A stretch of 52,671 bases of DNA from Welwitschia mirabilis (GCA_051453625.1 JBOZIK010000001.1:41499898-41552568), one strand, 5' to 3'. Shown: positions 23,163 through 36,393, counted from the first letter of the stretch. Made by a program: numbers and translations. The notes: a model not told the origin generated them from the letters alone.

Positions 23163-23430
23163 GATTACTGAATTTAAATATGAATTCTTAAAATTATACT
23201 TAAAAGTAAAGAAAAGAAAATTACCAGAAATAAAAATTATAATTTCCAATAAAGGAAATTAAAGTACATTCCAAATGAAAAATTAAACAATTACTTATAA
23301 ACCAAAAGATAATCAAGAGATTGCAAGTATATCCAAGAGGATAAAATACAAAACTACTCAAATAAACAAATTAAAATGAATTCAAAATACTTACTTAAGT
23401 AATGACAATATTTTTTTTCTCTTTAAGTCT
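23163..23430 (-). mobile_element. Leader of nested LTR-I element
   Basis: AT-rich untranslated sequence between the primer site and the leader repeats. No frame is recognisable. Confidence 0.5.
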
Positions 23431-23448
23431 TCCCTAGCAATGATGCCA
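23431..23448 (-). promoter_or_regulatory. Primer-binding site, tRNA-Asp type, mutated
   Basis: On the minus strand the site reads TGGCATCATTGCTAGGGA, three bases inside the LTR edge at 23452. Plant tRNA-Asp ends CCCCGGCAACGGCGCCA, whose complement is TGGCGCCGTTGCCGGGG. All five differences over the shared bases are C-to-T or G-to-A, as expected from loss of methylated cytosines. Confidence 0.85.
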
Positions 23449-23451
23449 AAA

Positions 23452-24263
23452 TGTCTTGATGCATATTTGTGCTTCTAATTCCAATATTTGAAGGATCGAA
23501 TTTAACTTACAAAATTTGAAAAGATAAATATCTAATTTCACACAATACACATTTGTACAATGGGATCAATCCAAATGTTATACACTTAAAGAAGACTTTC
23601 AAAAGAGAATATGAAAAATTACTTTTATAAAGATAAAATAAATATTTTGAACTTTCACTTTCAAGGAAATAAAATTAAATAATCCAAATATAAATATGGA
23701 ATGTAATGCAATGTCATGAAATGAAATCTAATGTAATGAATGTAGTTCTAATGTAATGAATTAATTAAACTTCTAATCTACTATTACTTAGATTGGTTAT
23801 TATAACCTATTTTAATTATAAATTCATATTACTTAAATTGCAATTAAGATATGTTATAAGAAGGAGTAATAAAACATCTAAAAATATTTCAATTCAATTA
23901 ATACTTTTATTAATGAAATNNNNNNNNNNNNNNNNNNNNNNNNNNNNNNNNNNNNNNNNNNNNNNNNNNNNNNNNNNNNNNNNNNNNNNNNNNNNNNNNN
24001 NNNNNNNNNNNNNNNNNNNTAGAGTACATCCACTTATGACAATAACTTCTCAATGAAAGATCCATTTCCTAACACCAAGGTGATCCTTCTCACAAGTAGG
24101 ATGGATCTCCTTGCATTTAAAAATCTCCAATTATCATAAGAATGTAGATGCAAAAGATGATGTTTAATAGGGTCTGAAAGGGCCTATTTATAGGTTGGGA
24201 TAGGTTGCTAAAAGATGTGAAATAAAGAGGTGTGAGTTAGATCTACCCTTTCATAACAATTTA
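23452..24263 (-). mobile_element. LTR-I copy next to the primer site, right part missing
   Basis: It starts TGTCTTGATGCATATTTGTG and follows the LTR-I sequence: pentamer array at 23700-23760 and, in normal orientation, the CCTATTTATAGG promoter block near 24180. It is cut by 100-N gaps at 23920-24019 and 24264-24363. By eye it is roughly 80-85% identical to the 18563 LTR. Its position beside the primer site makes it the apparent 5' LTR. Confidence 0.75.
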
Positions 24264-24363
24264 NNNNNNNNNNNNNNNNNNNNNNNNNNNNNNNNNNNNN
24301 NNNNNNNNNNNNNNNNNNNNNNNNNNNNNNNNNNNNNNNNNNNNNNNNNNNNNNNNNNNNNNN

Positions 24364-25440
24364 TTTGTACTTTTAGTTCCAATATTCTAAAGATCGAATT
24401 AACTTACAACATCTGAAAAGCTAAATATTTAATTACATACAATACACATTTGTATAGTGGGATCAATCCAAATGTCATACACTTAGAGAAGAATTTTGAA
24501 AGATAATGTGAAAAATTGATTTCATAAAGAGAAGAATAACATCTTTTGGAATTTTTCTTTAAAGGAAATAAACCTAGATAATGCAAGATGAAGATGGAAT
24601 GCAATGCAATGGAATGAAATAAAATGCAACTTAATGATTGCAATTCTAATGTAATGAATTAATTAAACTTCCAATCTACTGTCTCTTATATTGATCATTA
24701 TAACCTATTTAAATTACAAATTCATGTCACTTAAATTGCAATTAAGATAAGCTATAAGAAAGAACAATAAAACATCTTAAAATATTTCAATTTAATTAAT
24801 ACTTTTATTAATGAAATTAAAGTACATCCACTTATGACAATAACTTTTCAATAAAAGATTCTCTGCCTAACACCAAGGTGGTCCTTCTAATAAGTAGGAT
24901 ATATCTCTTTGCCTTCAATAATCTTCAATTGTCATAAGAATGTAGATAACGAAGGATGATTTAAATAGGGTCTAAAAGGATCAATTTATAGGTTGGAACA
25001 GGTTACTAAAGGGTGTGAAACAAAGAGGTATAAGTTAGATTCATCCTTTGATAATAATTTAATTAAGTTTTCAAATTATTTTGAGTGTCATCCCCTCATG
25101 TCACTTCTATGACATAGAAGATGACATCCCATCTATCAACTAATACTTACAATGTGTCAAAAATGCTGACTATCATCCTGATCATCATCCCCACAACACA
25201 GAGGATGACTATACTTTTGTGACTATCATCTCCATGATAGTGAGGATGACTAATATATCTTCATCACTTTGCTTTGGTTGATTATTATCCAAAAATGGCT
25301 TCTTATTTGGAATATTATTACATCTTTTGGACTATATGGAAGCTTTGTAAATTTTGCATAAATCCTTGGAAAAACCTATCAATAGGACCTGAAAATGTAC
25401 TCCACAAGTGAATTAAATAGTTCAAGTTGGCATTATAACA
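24364..25440 (-). mobile_element. Second LTR-I copy in tandem
   Basis: It begins about 16 bases into the LTR, directly after a gap, and runs to CATTATAACA at 25440, where the interrupted gag-pol sequence resumes. It contains the pentamer array (24595-24660), the promoter block in normal orientation (24960-24995) and the U3 GATGAC/GTCATC repeats (25085-25255). Two LTRs side by side are unexpected for a simple insertion. The possibilities are a tandem LTR from recombination, a second nested copy, or one LTR assembled twice across the gap. Confidence 0.75.
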
Positions 25441-27030
25441 AAGATGCACAAATTAAGAAAACTAAGATTATACATTTAAGAAATGGAAAAGAACTTAACC
25501 AGAAAATATAAGAAGTAATCATACAAAGAAGAAGAAGTACAATAAAAATAAGCCTAGAAGTAAGAAAAAGGTAGAGATGAAATATGAAGATGAAGAAGTT
25601 GTCTCAACTTTTAAAGAACACCTATCCTTTCCCCAACAACTTAAAAAACTTATTTGGCTAAGAAATAATGAGAAGCACTAAAAGGTTTGAAAGAAGTAAA
25701 GACTAATATTCCTCTTTTATAAGGCATTAAATAAGTGCCTTCCCATGCTAAATTCTTGAAAGATCTATGCACTATTAAAAAAAGGATGAATGTAAAAAGT
25801 AAGTCCTTTTTTGTTTAAAAACTTAGTGCTATTATTCAAAATTAAATTCCCCTAAAATACAAAGATCCTTGATGCCTTAGCATATTATCATCATTATAAA
25901 TACAAACTCTTACCCTATAGTGTATATAAGGAACTTAGTCTAAATTATTTCAAAAATACTAAACTTTAATTATAATTGGTTGATAATTCTTTGAAAGCAC
26001 CATTGAGCATACTAAAAAATGTGATTATTTAAGTAGAAAATTTCTAGTTTCTTGTAGACTTTTTAGTTTTATAAATGGAAAATACTAGAATCTGTACTAG
26101 TTATATTATCCTAGGAAGATCTTTTCTTGATACTTTTAAGGCTCTTATCAATTGTAGAAGTGGTCTTATGAATATCTCTTTTGGTAACATAACTATTGAG
26201 TTGAATCTCTTTAATACCATGAAACAACCTAATGATTTAAAAGGAGTAGAATTTGTTAAAATTCTTGATGATCTTGATTCTTCTCCTATGAGAAAAAATG
26301 TTTTCCTTATTTCTCTATATTCTTTAAATTATGATTTTTATATTAATATTAAAAATAATCCTTTTTTTGTTATAGATTTACCTCTTGAGGATCTAAGATA
26401 TTTCTTTGATGATGATCCTTCTCATCCTTTGATTTCTAATTCATCTATATTTTCATCAAAGAAAAAANNNNNNNNNNCCTTCTTAAGTTTTCAACTCATG
26501 TGTGGAGGCCTTTCATGAAAAATATTTCTAAGTCTAATTTGTCACTTGATCATTATCACTTTGATTGTGAAAACCTAATCATTCAAAAATTTCCCTTTCA
26601 TTCATAAGTATACACCAGCCTTATGAACCTAATTTATTTTTATTAAATGAGCTTGAACTATATTTACCTACTCTAATCTTGGAATGCTTAGATCAAACTA
26701 TGGAAAATCCTCATCTATCGAAGGATGATCTTTTCATTAGAAAAAGGCCTAATCATTTCCTTTTATCTCATCCACACTTTAGCCATTATCACTCATTTAA
26801 ATCAGCTTTAGATAATGCNNNNNNNNNNNNNNNNNNNNNNNNNNNNNNNNNNNNNNNNNNNNNNNNNNNNNNNNNNNNNNNNNNNNNNNNNNNNNNNNNN
26901 NNNNNNNNNNNNNNNNNNACTTTAGCCATTGTCACTCATTTAAATCAGCTTTAGATAATGCTTCATTACCTACATTTCATCCAAGTCTTCCATCATCTTG
27001 TGAGTTCATAAGACTCAGTGATCCTAGTTA
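25441..27030 (+). pseudogene. Continuation of interrupted gypsy gag-pol: protease and spacer
   Basis: This is the other half of the gene broken at 18562. It begins with an HLRNGKEL piece (near 25475), equivalent to the LRSGKE segment after the gag knuckle in this lineage, then a pre-protease segment (25660-25850). In the protease the active-site triad region is lost or scrambled, but KLLPYSVYKEL is readable at 25904-25936, and IILGRSFLDT, ALINCRSGLM and ISFGNITIELNLFN follow in an open frame (26075-26467). A 10-N gap (26468-26477) and a 100-N gap (26819-26918) with the same roughly 45 bases on both sides interrupt the spacer. No RT follows. Confidence 0.8.
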
Positions 27031-28450
27031 ATGGTCTTTCCTTTAATCCATGAATAAAAATATCTTTCAACTTTTTAAAGTTGAGTTAAAATTTTATAGG
27101 CTTTTGCTTTTTTATTAGCTAGTCCTTTGAATTTTTGAGTTCCTTATTAAGATTTGCATGAATTTAGAGATCTCTCATTTGGAATCGAGGAAAAATATAG
27201 AGTTTCTTATTTTATGTTGTTTTCTTATTTCAAAGCATTCATGGGGATGAAATCATTTCTCTATTAGGCTATTGAGTCAATGAACCCTTTTAATTTGATA
27301 TAAAAAGGAAAAATATAATAAATAATAAATCAAATAAAAAAAATCTTAAAGCTCTTTTTGCACATTTTTATGGTCATTTTTATTGGGTTTAGTTAACTAC
27401 ATCTGGGCTATTGTGATACATTTATCTACATCGGGGCTATAGATGCTTGCTAGTAATGTAGCACTAAATCATTTTTGTATAACATGTTAAATCTATTATA
27501 AGAAAGTATCACAACAATAAATGCTCAATGTGATTGAACGCTTAAAACTTGAATGTCCATTAAAGAAAAAGGAAAAGGAATGAAATTAATTTGAAATTAG
27601 AGAGATCTTTTATTTTCTTGTTTTGACAATTGAATTTGAGATTCCTTGGCTAGTTGTAAATTCATAAGGATTTACTAATTTATAATTTTCTTTTTTAGTA
27701 AATGATACACCCAAATTTATGTAAATAAATAAAACCACTATATTACCTTTATTTTGTTTCATTTATTCATAATGTTCATAGTACGATTTGTTATTTCATT
27801 CATCCATTTCATCAATTTCCATTCATTTTTGATATCCATATCAAGCCATAATCCTTTGTAATTCCTTTTATGAAAAATCACAATAATAAACATGTTGTGT
27901 TTTTTATGATTTGATCCATCTGCACATGTCTAGATCTAAGATAAAATTGATTTAAACCATTGATAAAATCTAGTCATCCAAGGGTTCTTATTTCATCCAC
28001 TTTCTATTAAAACTCATGATTTTTGAGCCATCCACACCTAGCACTTATAGTTTTTGTGATCTTCACATTACTACAACACTCATCATCTTCACTTAACCTA
28101 TGTCTCCATGTTTTGTTAGTGCTATTATCTACCCTCATTGGTGCCACCATCTGTTCTCCTTGTTGTGCGTCAGATTTTTTCTTAAAGTGTTATTTTGGCC
28201 TCTTCTTGGTTTATAGTTTATTGATGAGCTCATTTTCATATTTAAAATTTTTCCATTTTTATTTTACTCCATTTTTTGCTTTCCTAACTTTCACTTTCGT
28301 TTTTATTCTATTTCCATTTATTTTTCTTTCTTCCATTTTATCATTTCAAGCCACTATAAGTGAAAGAGTAGGATCGTTTTTAGAAAAAAAACATCGTCAC
28401 ATAATTTCTTGCTTTGTTTATATATTTCTACCTTAATAAAGCTTAAGTAA
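27031..28450 (+). mobile_element. 3' non-coding interior of the interrupted gypsy element
   Basis: The block with GGGCTATAGATGCTTGCTAGTAATGTAGCACTAAA near 27434-27470 matches 15838-15870. The rest is AT-rich. A hydrophobic 137-codon frame at 28023-28436 is pyrimidine-rich low-complexity sequence without family features. No clear 3' LTR was located. Confidence 0.5.
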
Positions 28451-29822
28451 TAAATTGACATTATTTAATAAAGAAATATGGAACCTACTACTTCATAAAA
28501 GCTATTTTAAATTTTCATGAGAATGTAATAATTAATGATGATGGCCCTTAGGTAATCCATTCCTCTATTTGATACACTTCCTTTGTTATTTTCCTTAATG
28601 ATGTAGAAGCTTCGTTAGGAGTTGAGCACTATGATAATTTGCCTTATATTCTTACCAAATCCTTTATCTATTGTCATGCTATACTAAATGTTAAATATGC
28701 ACCAAATAGAGAAGATACCCTACCTTTAAATACCTCTACACAAACCAACTTGTACTTTTTAGATTTATCATTGGAAATGTTTTGTTCACATTTCATGTGA
28801 CCAATGCCTATAGTAATCACCTTGATATAATTAGGATTATCCAAGATAGTAAAACCTTTTATATTGTCAAATGCCTCTCTACTACTATAGCAAATAACAT
28901 GGACCACAATAGTAATCTTCCCTTCCCTTGCTTAGTTTTAAACTTGATTTATAATGCCTTAGCTTACAACCTAGACTTTGAAGGATGAGATAAGAACTTC
29001 ATATAGATCATTATTCCTAAAAGGACTACCCAAATTAGCAAGTGCAAGAATCATGATTAGATTTCAGGGGATCTTTAAGAGATTCAAGAAGAAAAATAAG
29101 AATATTCTTAAAGGAATTCTCCTCATTCTCAACCTCTTTCTTCTTCCTACTCTCTAATCACTATAAAAAGAAAGAGGGAGGCATCTATTGGTGAAAACTC
29201 TCATCCCATCCTTTTCTACCTTCTTTCACTACTTCTTCTATTACTCATAGACATTCCTCTACTACTTTAAGTAATACATTTTTAGAGGAAGTCCCCAAAT
29301 CTTAAAGGACATAAATTGGAAGATTCTAGGGAAAGATGAAAAAATTTTAAAAAAATAAAAAGAGAAGTCTAAGAAGTAAGAGATGGATATCAAGTTAGAG
29401 AGGTTGGCCTCTCATAGAAGATCTTTGAGCTAAATTTCTTTCATTCTCTCACTATCTCACCATTTCTTATCTATGTTTTTCAATTGCAATAGCTATATTA
29501 TACTTGCATCATAATTTATTATAGTGTCTTTTGTACTTAGTGGAAAGTCAATATAAATTTATTTCTCTCTAAATATAGTTTTAATTATAAACTAAAACTT
29601 AATTAGAAAATTCTTAATTTGGTTTTAGGGCTTTGAAAAGTAAGATCTAAAGCATAACTCTTAATACAATTGATGTTATCGACCCCCCTAACTAGCACTA
29701 ATGCCTTGACCTATGCACATGGATTCACTTTTTACATGGATACTCTACATCATATTTCTTATGTTTATAGCATTCTAGTCTTTGTTAAAAATTTTCAAAA
29801 TTTGACTTATTAAAATTTATCA
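28451..29822 (+). other. Unclassified decayed repeat with a possible plant transposon-protein trace
   Basis: A plus-strand frame (28782-28988) reads FYIVKCLSTTIANNM and then LPFPCLVLNLIYNAL, which faintly resembles the K-x-I...M...LPYG-x-L-x-T-x-I core of the domain Pfam calls 'putative plant transposon protein'. Stops surround it. The opposite frame, 28907-28674, is also open. The assignment is weak. Confidence 0.25.
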
Positions 29823-29937
29823 NNNNNNNNNNNNNNNNNNNNNNNNNNNNNNNNNNNNNNNNNNNNNNNNNNNNNNNNNNNNNNNNNNNNNNNNNNNNNN
29901 NNNNNNNNNNNNNNNNNNNNNNNNNNNNNNNNNNNNN
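29823..29937. other. Assembly gap, 115 N
   Basis: This is a run of unknown bases, unlike the standard 100-N spacers in length and so possibly a size-estimated gap. Confidence 0.99.
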
Positions 29938-30887
29938 AACCAAATCTTCATTTTTGATTTTTAGTCTTTCATTTGCATTAGTTTGAATTTTATCTTTTCT
30001 GTTTTAGTCATGCATTATACATTTTATTTTAAATAAATTTTCTTTTTAGCTTATTCTAGACTATATTAGCACATGCATCGTTCATTCCTCATTGTATTCA
30101 CATTTAATTTTTCATCTTTTTAAACTTAGCAAGACTATGAACCACTAGCTATCGACTATGTCTGCTCCATAAAATCTATAAAATTGACTATGTAAGTGGT
30201 ACCATATTCATGTAAACCATCTAAAAATGAAAATGAATGGTTTATTTGAAAATTTTCAAAAAATCTGGCAGAGAAATAGGAAATTTTCCAAATAATTTTA
30301 GGCTAAAAAATAGTGATACTAATGAGGGAAGGTGACATTGCTGGTTAAATGTCAAGCTTTGATTTAAGTTTTTACACAAAGTTTTGCAAATCGTACATAG
30401 AATGATTGCAATAATAGGGTTAATAATGAAATAAAACTAAAACAAAAAACATGAACAAAATTGAGCTCAACATTATTAGAATCATGAGAAAATTTTTGGA
30501 GATTTTAATTTTTTAGCACATAGTGCAATTGTAGAAATAGAAATGTAGAAAAACTAAATTAAAAATGTAGTACATAATGTTAATTAAAAATTTTTAATTT
30601 TTAAGTTTTACTCTAAAAGCAACTTGTAAATAAAACATTAGACCTGCATGAAACAAGCTAGTACTAAATCAAAAACAAACTTTGAGCAAGTTGGACTAGT
30701 TCGAGTTTTACTAGAATGACCAATACCAACCATTAAAATAAAAGTTAAACACACAAAATAAAAGAAACAAGACTAGTTCAGTTATCACTAGAGAGGACCA
30801 ATACCCACCACTACAAAAGTAAAAGCTATATATAAAAACTTGCAAGAAGATAAGTAGTGCTCCTATGAGATACTATCGTGCTGTTAT
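29938..30887 (-). mobile_element. Probable leader/interior of a minus-strand gypsy fragment
   Basis: This non-coding, AT-rich sequence lies inside the primer site at 30888-30905 and so on the interior side of the LTR to its right. Two copies of a GGACTAGTTCGAGTTTTACTAGA-like block (near 30694 and 30771) are present. No gag frame is readable. Confidence 0.4.
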
Positions 30888-30905
30888 CCCCTAGCAATCA
30901 TGCCA
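30888..30905 (-). promoter_or_regulatory. Primer-binding site, tRNA-Asp type, mutated
   Basis: On the minus strand it reads TGGCATGATTGCTAGGGG, a mutated complement of the tRNA-Asp 3' end, placed at the inner edge of the LTR fragment to its right. Confidence 0.75.
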
Positions 30906-31560
30906 AAATCTATTCATTATTTTAAAATGTCCAGGTTTAAAACTATATTTCTACTTAGTTATCATTATTCGTTAGGGATAACATGGGTAGTAGTTTAGAG
31001 TTACACTAACTCAAAATTAATGCAAGTACAAATTCTAGGAAAAGAAAAGAGAAGAAAGAAGTGATTTAAGAGTTTAAGTTGGAACTTTAACTAGAGAAAA
31101 GGAAAATCAAACTAGTTCCAAAGTATTACCGATTTGCTCTGAAGCAATTCTTCACTCCCATTTTGTGCAATGCTTTCTTGTAACATACTTAAAACCATCA
31201 AGTGTTTTAATTGAGATCATGATGATATAATCTCATTCACCATTTGAGTAATGGTAAACTCAATTACCACTTGATTTTTTAAGCCTTAAGCAATAGTAAA
31301 AAGTAAGGACCCTAAGCACTTAAAATCTATAAAGTTAAAATAATTAGATCAAGTATTAAGAGATATCACTCAAAAATAATAAAGCTTCAATGATTAAGTT
31401 GCTTCCTAAACATCCAAAATACAAATTAGCTTATGAATTGAAATAAGAGGCAAACAACTTATGTATTACAAAACTAAAAGTACTTACAAAAATGTAAAAA
31501 CAATGCTAGAATAACTCCTCAATAATCCTTAAAGACTATCTAACTTGTTGGTTTCAAAGA
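30906..31560 (-). mobile_element. Gypsy LTR fragment (LTR-II), minus strand
   Basis: Its reverse complement matches 17380-17790 over about 400 bases, including the GTGCTTAGGGTCCTTAC segment, and extends further to the primer site. It therefore retains the LTR 3' end that is missing from the 17-kb copy. The outer end is truncated near 31560. Confidence 0.65.
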
Positions 31561-34500
31561 AATCTGAATTTACAATGAAATCCCTATAATCCATATGAAC
31601 TAAATTTGAAAGAAATATTTTTGAAAAATGTAAATTAATGCAGTTGAAAACTGAATGTGCTATCTACTGATTGACAATAAATCAATAGAGTTTAATGCAC
31701 ATTAAAGGAGCAAACATAATAAATCATTAATGATAAAGAAACAAAACTTTAAGTGCCCACTTTATATTTATTATGAATTTGACATTCTTCTCAACATTAT
31801 GTTTGCCAAAACAAACATCCAAGGAAATGATCTTAATCTTTCTAATGTAACTTGAAAAAATTTAAAATAGTTTGAGAAACAAATATATAACTTAAGCCAA
31901 GAGCAAATTGTTTCAATCTTAAACAATGAAATGTTACAAAAACGTCTTTTCTAATTGACTGAATGATAGACATATAAATCAAATTTTAAAACAAAAAGAA
32001 AAAAAGGACTAAATGCCATTTCGAATTTTTATAATAAAACTATTATATTAAAGATAATTCAGAATGTCCAAAATAGCTTGGTAAAAGAATGCAATCAAAA
32101 TATTATTAATTTGAAATGCACATTACATAAGATTGAATATAGAAACTTCACAAATGGATTCAAAATTGCTAAAGAACTAGTACAGACATTTGATAGGCAG
32201 TAAATAGGCTTTACAATTGGCAGTTATTTGTTTGATCTAAAATATTAATAGAATATGCAATAGATTTTACATTAATTACAAAATGAAGCATAAGTTTAAA
32301 CTGTGTTGTAGTGGTCTTCTTAATAGTGTCTAGTAATGTTTTCACGGAATTTCCTTTCTTTGTCTCTCCCATCTTTGATTTCTGTGAATAAGCTTTAGAA
32401 GAAAAATGCTTTAATAAAAATACTAAAATGATAGCAAATTTATTATTATTATAGGTTACTTAATGACTTTTCTAATGGATTCAAGTCTTGTAACTTGTTG
32501 GAATTTCACTCTTTTCCTTAAATCATAGAGTTACACCTCTCTCTTAATAAGCCAAACTTTTTATACATTTCTATAATAATCCTTATATTACAAAATTAGA
32601 TAACAAATCTTAAATTTTAGATTTGAATCTCAATCCTAGGAACTAACATGGACGACCAAGTTCTTATTTCATAGTTGTTTTCTTATTGTAGATTATTTTT
32701 TAAAAGGATTGGGCTCGTAATGCCTCCTTTGTAGAGTAAACCAAGGAATACTTTACTGACTATATTTCTGAAGTAATATCTACTTTAAATATCCTATACC
32801 AATAGCCATGTTCTTACTTTTAAAGGCTGTTGTATTTAAGACCCTATAAATTGACCAAATAATCTATTCATGTGAAGATCAAGCTTCTAGTATTTCAATT
32901 GTATAAGGGACTAGACTTCATTAATGCCTAAGTTATTTTTTTTTTATCTTCTTTTCCATGCATAAATGGTTATGAAAGGTTCTTATTATACAACACTATT
33001 TATTATGTAGCTCTATGCACTTGTTCCCTTATTATTAACTCTAGTCCTCTGCTTGTGATGCATTTTTATTCGGTGTCTCATCTATGATCTGGTGTCTCTC
33101 CCTTCTCCTTATTGCATTTTCTTATTATGAGCACTGTCCTTAGGTATTTTGTTTAAGAACTTCCTTTATCCATACTCATACCTAATGCTGTTAGCACTTT
33201 ATGATGCTACATTTATCAGCTGTGAGATGCATCACCCTCTTCTCTATCAGTATCCTCTTTTTATTGTCGATCACTATGCTAGGTCTTTCTACATGCACTA
33301 ACTTTCCTTTAAACAACCCTCATTTGCTTCTCTTATGAATGGCCATTCTTTTTTTATATCTGCGATGCTACTGTCATCTACACTAGCTAGCTTTGCATTA
33401 TCTATGCCAACTATGATCCACTCAAAGCTAGCTCCTTCTTTTTTGTTGGCTATCTTTGTAATGCATGCTAATGCTATTTCTCTTATTTCCTTTTTCCTTC
33501 TTTTCTCCACGCTATAGTGTCCTCCTTGCTTTAACACTATCTTTCTTCTTAATGCATGAACTCTTCTCACTTAACACCATCTAATGTGATAATCTCTTAC
33601 TCTCTTGCTATGATAACTACTTGGGAACATAGTCCCTGTAGTTCCAACCTCTTATGATGATGTCGTTTCCTGACTTAATTTTGTGTGATTTGGAAAGAGA
33701 ACATCCTCAATCATGAACAACCTCCAATGTAATCTCTTCATCTTTCATTTTGTTGAAAACTCTATTTTTGCTTGTAAATATGACAATTGATCATTGAAAA
33801 AGAATGAATATAGAGAGTGGAATTTGAAATGATATGCATTTTAAGAGGATCCCTCTTTGCAAGAGTAGTACAAACTACTAACGCAGCCATTTTCAGTGTC
33901 TAAAAACCTCTAAAAATTCCTTTGTTTCTCCAGAGATTCTCATAAGCCTTAAATTGTAATTGCATCTATAGAAAATCTCTCATTTATATGTCAAGTATTT
34001 CAAATATTTATTTCCATTTTTTATGGTCATTACCAGATTTATCACTTGTAAAATTATTCATCAATTTACCATGTGAAGTTTTCTTAAACTGGTTATCACA
34101 AGATTATTATTAACCATTCTCATCTTAATTTGCAATCCTAGTCCTTCACTAACTATCATATTAGTGAAATAGCCATGGTCCATAGAAAAGAGCATTTATA
34201 ATGAAATTAAATAATAATTTAAACATGAATTTACACACTATGTTGTAGAAGGGTCTAAGTGTTTTTGTATTTTCTTGCATTTCATATTAGGACTATGCTA
34301 GTGTGAGTGCTCAATTTCACTTTGCATTTGATTTTTATGCAAATTAGCTATTATCTTCACTCTTAGATAACGTGAATAAGTAAATTTGCTAGAGACAATA
34401 TAGTACAACTATGAACAAGGTAGTGAATAAAGAAAGTTACATTGGTAATAATGGTGGTGGATGAAATCAATGCATATATGAGAGGTATGTCATGATGAAA

Positions 34501-35039
34501 CCAAATATTTAAGGGAAAATGTGGTCATATGATTGATAAAAATGAAGGATAATTGAAGGTTTTCTAAGTTCATGAAGGGTAAATGTAATTGTACATTTTA
34601 ATGATAACTTTGATTGCATGGGCTTTTATTTTTAGAATTCAATCTAAGATTTCTATAGATACATTAATGGTGCCATTTTTGATTTTTACCATAATGCAAA
34701 CTCCTAACAAAACTTTTCCATTTTAGGTTTTTAAGAAAAAAAAGGAGTTAGAATGTGTTATACCCAATAGCGCTGTGATGAGTTAAGTCATTACACTTGA
34801 GTTGATTGGTGATAGGGAGACAAGTTACATCATCATACCTACATGAACATAAATATAATAATATTGTGACCTTAAGGACATTAAGATAAATCTAATATTC
34901 AAGGTATAAATACCAATAAACCCCCTTAACATTAAGGTCACAATTTATTTTATGTGAAAAGAAGTAGGAAGAAAGAAAGAGAGTGTTGGAATTTTAACTA
35001 ATGCAACAATAACATGTCCTATAATAGATGAAATACTAC
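31561..35039. other. Unassigned AT-rich DNA
   Basis: No retrotransposon domain, RNA gene or plausible host exon is recognised. The 90-codon minus frame 33570-33298 (lysine/glutamate-rich) has no family motif. The pyrimidine-rich stretch 33000-33560 is more GC-rich than its flanks and could be a fragment of an unidentified repeat. Confidence 0.45.
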
Positions 35040-36060
35040 CATCTCTCAACCTTAATGTCAAGGATATTCAACTAATCACAAAGTAACTCAAATCTACTTT
35101 TGCCTAATACCTTTATAAATAAGTGTGCAAGCTATGCAAGTGATGAACAATAGTATACAAAAACTAAGCCATCCTTCACTTTTGCATGAATAAAATGATA
35201 CCTGATGTCAATGTGTTTTGTACATGCATCTAGAATTAGATTCTTGGTGATGGCAATTGCTGATAAATTATTAGAGTGTAGTGTAATTAGAAAATGAACT
35301 AAAATAAAAAACTTAAAAAATAAACTTTCAAGCCATACAATTTGTTGACATGCTAAATGAATTACCATGTACTCTACTTTAGCTATTGCAGTGCCATACT
35401 TAACTGCTTTTTACTACACCAAGAGATCAAACAATCATCAAGAAGCATTATGTAACCTATTGTACTTTTCCTATTATTAAGACAACCTATCTAATTTTCA
35501 TCCACAAGCCCTATCAATTGGATATTATTATTAGATTCATAGAATAAACTATAATGTAATGTGCCTTTCACATATTTCAGTAATCTTTTAATGTGCATGT
35601 TTAGGGGCATTCATAAATTATGAAGCAATACTTATAGCAAATTAAATATCTTAGTTAACTACATTAAACTTTCAATCATATAATAATATAAACATTTATC
35701 AACTAAATGACTATCCATATCTTTAGTTAAATTTACATTTGTATCCATTGGAGTAGAGATTAGTTTACATTTATGCATTTCAAATTTTTGAAGCATGTCA
35801 TGTGCATATTTGTATTGGTTTAGGAAGATTCCATTAGAGAGTTGATGAATTATAATTTCAAGATAATAAGAGAGCAAGCCAAGTTTAGTTATTTCAAATT
35901 CATAATTCATCTCATTATGAAATTATTTAATCAAAAAATCATGTGTTCCTCCAAATATAATATCATTAACATAAATTAATATAAATATGATATGATTGTT
36001 GATAATTTTTAGATAAAAAGTATTTTCAAAGGAACATTTTTTTCATAAGAACGATTTCTA
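35040..36060 (-). pseudogene. Ty1/copia reverse transcriptase and RNase H, broken
   Basis: On the minus strand from about 36050 the RT palm motif reads YVNDIIFGG, where active copia elements have YVDD. KLGLLSYYLEI, GIFLNQYKYAHDMLQKFEM and a TPMDTNVNL segment follow (35910-35659). RNase H follows at 35368-35132 with NLSAIAITKN, TKHIDIRYHFIHAKV and, past a stop, a LADLFTK-like tail. The chain has several stops and frame changes and the N-terminal pol and gag are absent. It is a separate superfamily from the gypsy copies in the rest of the window. Confidence 0.85.
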
Positions 36061-36195
36061 AGATATAAAGTATTTTCATAAGAACGATTTCTATAGCCTT
36101 CATTCAATTCATGTACGGTTCCTTGAATATTTTCTTGTATGATTTATCACCTTCATTCAATTCTTGTATGACTTATGATCTTCATTCAATTCTTG
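36025..36195. repeat. Short local direct repeats
   Basis: TTTTCATAAGAACGATTTCTA occurs at about 36041 and 36072, and CTTCATTCAATTC(T/A)TG recurs near 36100, 36152 and 36180. They are small slippage-type repeats upstream of the minisatellite. Confidence 0.6.
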
Positions 36196-36393
36196 CATTT
36201 CTCTCTATTATCATGATTTGTATTCCTTAAAAGCTTGGTTATTTCGTATTTTATCAAAAGCTTATAATTTCTGTACATAATTCAAATTTCATGTTTTTCC
36301 TTCTCTATCTTGACCATCCCCATCATGTTTTGAGCTAGTGACCATTTGTTTACTAGTAGCTAGAATATAATTTGGGTGGCTAAATAATATATT

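Noticed and set aside
28023-28436. 137-codon hydrophobic frame that could look like a membrane protein
   Set aside because: It is pyrimidine-rich low-complexity sequence (phenylalanine, leucine, serine) in the non-coding tail of a gypsy element.
33298-33570. 90-codon lysine- and glutamate-rich minus frame
   Set aside because: No motif, no splice or promoter context, and a competing open frame on the other strand. Insufficient for a gene call.
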